This document shows positions 6,291 through 8,598 of a stretch of DNA of 8,598 bases, piece by piece; position 1 is the stretch's first letter; each line of letters starts with the position of its first letter. The notes under the pieces were generated by a model. The model was not told the DNA's origin. It searched no databases and saw only the letters and a program-made list of their open reading frames with translations. Origin of the DNA: Bacteroidaceae bacterium (GTDB lineage Bacteria; Bacteroidota; Bacteroidia; Bacteroidales; Bacteroidaceae); contig JAEEOD010000280.1 in the NCBI GenBank assembly GCA_016284115.1, positions 1 to 8,598 of the forward strand. The letters run 5' to 3'. Position numbers and translations under genes: made by a program.

Positions 6291-6403
6291 GTTGATATAC
6301 CATTCCCCCTTGGTAACCCCCTCCCTTCTACGGCTCCCCCTCCTCTATAAATAGAGGGGGAGCCTACAAAGGGGAGGGGTGTATAGGGGGTGTGGTATAT
6401 AAC
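6291..6403. repeat. Long imperfect palindrome with G-rich right arm
   Basis: Four successive pairs of arms are nested around a centre near 6348: GGCTCCCCCT (6332-6341) with AGGGGGAGCC (6355-6364); CCCCCTCCCTT (6317-6327) with AAGGGGAGGGG (6369-6379); CCCCCT (6305-6310) with AGGGGG (6385-6390); and ATATACCA (6295-6302) with TGGTATAT (6393-6400), extended by GTT/AAC at the ends. The intervening bases form internal loops of similar size on each side. The whole can fold as one cruciform or RNA hairpin about 50 pairs long, interrupted by loops. It resembles a palindromic intergenic repeat or a small non-autonomous element, but I cannot see a second copy or a clear target duplication in this window. 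Confidence 0.72.
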
Positions 6404-6423
6404 GATGACGATGATTTTTGTCG

Positions 6424-6623
6424 TGATATTTGCCGTTGTCGAACGGAGATATTGCTATGGGTGGCCGCAGTATCTTGCGTACGTGAAAGGAGGCATTTCT
6501 ATAGGGGGATAGGAGATACTGCGATGACTCGTAGCAGATACTGGAACCATCCGTGCCAGATACTGGAACGAATGATAGCAACCTTTACGTCGGGGGGTGG
6601 CAGATATTGGAATGAAATGATGC
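6424..6623. repeat. Decayed tandem array, about nine 22-23-bp units
   Basis: Unit starts fall at 6424, 6447, 6469, 6491, 6514, 6536, 6558, 6580 and 6602, a spacing of 22 or 23 bases. The best units begin AGATACTGGAAC (6536, 6558), AGATATTGGAAT (6602), AGATACTGCGAT (6514) and AGATATTGCTAT (6447); most end in GC or GG. The 6580 unit has lost the core but keeps the phase, and 6469 and 6491 retain little beyond the initial AG. Because 22 is not a multiple of three, the array is unlikely to be protein-coding. It ends four bases before the symporter stop codon, so on the minus strand it would be in that gene's 3' untranslated region. No Rep or Cas gene is adjacent. Confidence 0.68.
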
Positions 6624-6627
6624 TTTA

Positions 6628-8058
6628 TTATTCGATGGATTGGGACTTTTTGCTTACCGTCCACAGTCCAATAAAGGTAAGCAGTCCGTTCAGCATCAAC
6701 AGTTCATAGCCGAAGGTATAGCCAGTGAAATGGGTAGTAAGGGTGTCGATAAAGTAGCAAATGATGGGCGATGCTACAGCGATATATGGTACTAAGCGGT
6801 CTTTGGGTGTGCGATGAGTAAGCAGGCCAAAGGAAAACAAGCCCAATAATGGGCCGTAGGTGTAAGAGCAGAGGGTATAAATGGCGTCAATTACGTTGGT
6901 ACTGTTCACCATGCGGAACACAAGAATAAACACTGCAAATACTATGCAGATAGCAATATGTGACTTGTGGCGCAAACTTTCATCTTGAGGTCGCTCTTTG
7001 ATATCTATGCAGAAACTGGTGGTGAGAGCCGTAAGAGCAGAGTCGGCACTACTGAAGCAAGCTGCTACAATGCCAATGGTAAACAAAACAGTGACGGTAG
7101 CACCCAACTCTCCAGTAGCTGCAAACATAGGCAACAGGTCGTCGGTATTGGCTGGCAGTTGCAGTCCTTGTTGCTGGGTAAGCATAATGAGCAATACACC
7201 TAAGCTGAGAAACAGCAAGTTGGCAGGAACGAAAAAGAAGCCATAAGTACACATATCTTTCTGCGCTTCCTTCAACGTTTTGCAGGTAAGGTTCTTCTGC
7301 ATCATATCTTGGTCGAGACCCGTCATCACGATTACCACAAACACACCGCTTAGAAATTGTTTCCAGAAGTTTTGCTTCGAGAACCAGTCGTCGAAAAGGA
7401 ATACTTGGCTATAAGCGCTATCCTTAACGACTTTCACAGCTTCTCCCATTGTCATGCCCAAAGCATCTGCCACATTGACGATAATCAATATCAATGCCCC
7501 AAAAAGGCAAAGCGTTTGAAATGTGTCGGTCCATACCAGTGTCTTCACACCACCCCGATGAGTATAGAGCCATATAAGTGCCACCATGCCCACCACTGTG
7601 ACGAAAAAAGGAATGCCTTGTGCCTCTAATACAAACCGATGCAGCAGCATGCATGCCACATAAAAACTCACAGCAGCACGTGTCATCTTGCTGAGTAAAA
7701 AGAATGATGCTCCTGTCTTGTACGCTATGATGCCAAGTCTTTGGCGTAGGTAGCTATAGATGGTGGTGAGATTCAGTTTATAATAGATGGGTAATAGGAT
7801 AAAAGCAATGGCAAAGTAGCCCAAAATGAATCCCATGCACATCTGTAAATAGTACATGTTGATGTGTACAGGCATACCCGGTACCGATACAAAACTCACA
7901 CCCGAGATGGAGGCACCTATCATGCCGAATGCCACCATATACCAAGGAGACTTGCGTTCGGCACGGAAAAATGCATCATTACTGCTTTTTCGAGTGACAA
8001 AACGACTTACTGTCCATAGAAGCGCAAAATAAATCAGTATAGTGGCAACAATAATCAT
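6628..8058 (-). CDS. Sodium:solute symporter family transporter (SSS)
   Basis: The product is a 476-residue inner-membrane protein with about 13 predicted helices, near the family's usual 450-550. Helix 1 region carries FGMIGASISGVSFVSVPG, typical of the Na+/substrate site, and residues about 336-345 (SSADSALTAL) match the helix-8 serine motif of the Na2 site in SSS proteins such as vSGLT. The conserved GLDQDMMQKNL precedes it, and TYGPLLGLFSFGLL is in a late helix. The family uses the Na+ gradient to import sugars, sialic acid, amino acids or vitamins; the solute cannot be assigned, although Bacteroidetes versions are often near sugar or sialic acid genes, none of which is seen here. The ATG at 8058 begins a hydrophobic first helix directly. 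A divergent promoter region of 80 bases separates it from ettA. No U-tract terminator follows; the 22-bp array and palindrome lie downstream. Confidence 0.88.
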   Translation of the reverse strand: MIIVATILIYFALLWTVSRFVTRKSSNDAFFRAERKSPWYMVAFGMIGASISGVSFVSVPGMPVHINMYYLQMCMGFILGYFAIAFILLPIYYKLNLTTIYSYLRQRLGIIAYKTGASFFLLSKMTRAAVSFYVACMLLHRFVLEAQGIPFFVTVVGMVALIWLYTHRGGVKTLVWTDTFQTLCLFGALILIIVNVADALGMTMGEAVKVVKDSAYSQVFLFDDWFSKQNFWKQFLSGVFVVIVMTGLDQDMMQKNLTCKTLKEAQKDMCTYGFFFVPANLLFLSLGVLLIMLTQQQGLQLPANTDDLLPMFAATGELGATVTVLFTIGIVAACFSSADSALTALTTSFCIDIKERPQDESLRHKSHIAICIVFAVFILVFRMVNSTNVIDAIYTLCSYTYGPLLGLFSFGLLTHRTPKDRLVPYIAVASPIICYFIDTLTTHFTGYTFGYELLMLNGLLTFIGLWTVSKKSQSIE

Positions 8059-8078
8059 ATTCTTGTTTAAAACAGCTG

Positions 8079-8086
8079 CGAAGATA
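8079..8086 (-). promoter_or_regulatory. Possible -7 box for the symporter gene
   Basis: The minus strand reads TATCTTCG, one base from TAnnTTTG, 20 bases upstream of the ATG at 8058. No clear -33 is found, so this is a tentative promoter. It would lie back to back with the ettA promoter. Confidence 0.35.
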
Positions 8087-8108
8087 GTGAAAAACTCAGA
8101 TTATTTCT

Positions 8109-8116
8109 TATCTTTG
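8109..8116 (+). promoter_or_regulatory. -7 box for ettA
   Basis: TATCTTTG is a perfect TAnnTTTG box followed by CA, as is common at Bacteroidetes start sites. It lies 22 bases upstream of the ettA ATG and would leave a leader of under 20 bases. The -33 position (about 8085-8088) has only a poor match. Confidence 0.6.
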
Positions 8117-8138
8117 CACAAAATAATACTATAAAACT

Positions 8139-8598
8139 ATGGCAACAGTAGATGACAAGAAGATAATTTTCTCTATGGTAGGCTTGAATAAGACCATCAG
8201 GCAGACCAACAAACAAGTATTGAAAAACATTTACCTCTCGTTCTTTTATGGAGCCAAGATTGGCATCATCGGCCTGAATGGCTCTGGTAAATCCACTTTG
8301 ATGAAAATTATAGCCGGATTGGACAACCAGTACGAAGGGCAGGTTGTATTCTCTCCTGGTTATACTGTGGGCTACTTGCCTCAGGATCCTTATTTGGATC
8401 CTCAAAAGACGGTGAAAGAGATTGTGCAGGAAGGTACGGCAGAAGCTGTGAACGCCTTGAAGGAATATGAGGAAATCAATCTCAAGTTTGGTGAGCCAGA
8501 ATATTATGAAGATCCCGACAAAATGGACAAATTGATGGCTCGTCAAGGGGAGTTACAGGACATTATTGACGCTACCGATGCCTGGAACCTAGATTCCA
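8139..8598 (+). CDS. ettA: ABC-F translation factor EttA, 5' part only
   Basis: The first 153 codons are present and the window ends inside the gene; the family is about 555-560 residues. The sequence follows EttA (energy-dependent translational throttle A) closely: VLKNIYLSFFYGAKIGIIG, Walker A GLNGSGKST (residues 45-53, Lys51), VGYLPQDPYLDP with Q-loop Gln82, and the KxxARQGELQDIIDA region that forms the start of the arm insertion characteristic of EttA. EttA is a soluble ABC-F ATPase with no membrane domain; in E. coli it binds the ribosomal E site and gates entry into elongation according to the ADP/ATP ratio. The N-terminus has a short extra MATVDDKK segment compared with E. coli. The second nucleotide-binding domain and signature motifs are outside the window. 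The symporter is divergent and probably unrelated in function. Confidence 0.9.
   Translation, partial: MATVDDKKIIFSMVGLNKTIRQTNKQVLKNIYLSFFYGAKIGIIGLNGSGKSTLMKIIAGLDNQYEGQVVFSPGYTVGYLPQDPYLDPQKTVKEIVQEGTAEAVNALKEYEEINLKFGEPEYYEDPDKMDKLMARQGELQDIIDATDAWNLDS

Noticed and set aside
6424..6623. CRISPR array
   Set aside because: The period of 22-23 bases is too short for repeat plus spacer, the conserved core is only 8-12 bases and degenerate, and no cas gene is present.
6424..6623. Plasmid-type iteron replication origin
   Set aside because: The 22-base spacing fits, but there is no Rep gene or DnaA box cluster nearby, and the surrounding genes are chromosomal.
6392..6709. Plus and minus frames of 69-105 codons over the palindrome and array
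   Set aside because: They cross a non-triplet 22-bp repeat and run into the symporter antisense; composition and translation show no protein character.
8067..8546. Minus-strand frame of 159 codons opposite ettA
   Set aside because: It lies antisense to clear EttA coding sequence with Walker A, and its translation resembles no protein family.

Overview
The window looks like chromosomal DNA from a Bacteroidales bacterium, probably Prevotella/Segatella-like. Upstream regions carry the Bacteroidetes -7 box TAnnTTTG, with a -33 TTG or TTTG where one can be found. Shine-Dalgarno sequences are mostly weak. Gene content also fits: a periplasmic propeller sensor of the hybrid two-component type, a short Crp/Fnr regulator, a Tat-signal Gfo/Idh/MocA oxidoreductase and EttA. 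The genus is inferred from style, not from a marker gene.

Layout. 1-2365 (minus): 5' 788 codons of a large sensor (signal sequence, beta-propeller repeats, Y_Y_Y domain, one membrane helix), cut by the window edge before its signalling domains. 2437-3072: two gene remnants fused head to head, a flavin reductase lacking its N-terminus (minus) and a VOC/glyoxalase lacking its N-terminus (plus). 3088-4161: a Crp/Fnr-like regulator and an SMR-family exporter, divergently transcribed from a 156-bp region with two good promoters and overlapping inverted repeats. 4179-4200: a hairpin terminator shared by the exporter and the convergent oxidoreductase. 4232-5719 (minus): the Tat-exported oxidoreductase. 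5827-6210 (minus): a small Lys/Thr-rich protein of unknown function. 6211-6627: non-coding, with a promoter, a long imperfect palindrome of about 113 bp with G-rich arms, and a decayed tandem array of 22-23-bp units. 6628-8058 (minus): a sodium:solute symporter. 8139-8598 (plus): the start of ettA, divergent from the symporter.

The genes do not form one pathway. The clearest functional unit is the regulator/exporter pair, where the sequence suggests a shared operator and autoregulation. The least ordinary DNA is the palindrome plus 22-bp array at 6291-6623. The 2437-3072 remnants are best explained by one deletion that removed a divergent promoter region and the 5' ends of both genes. I found no confident new defence or mobile system.
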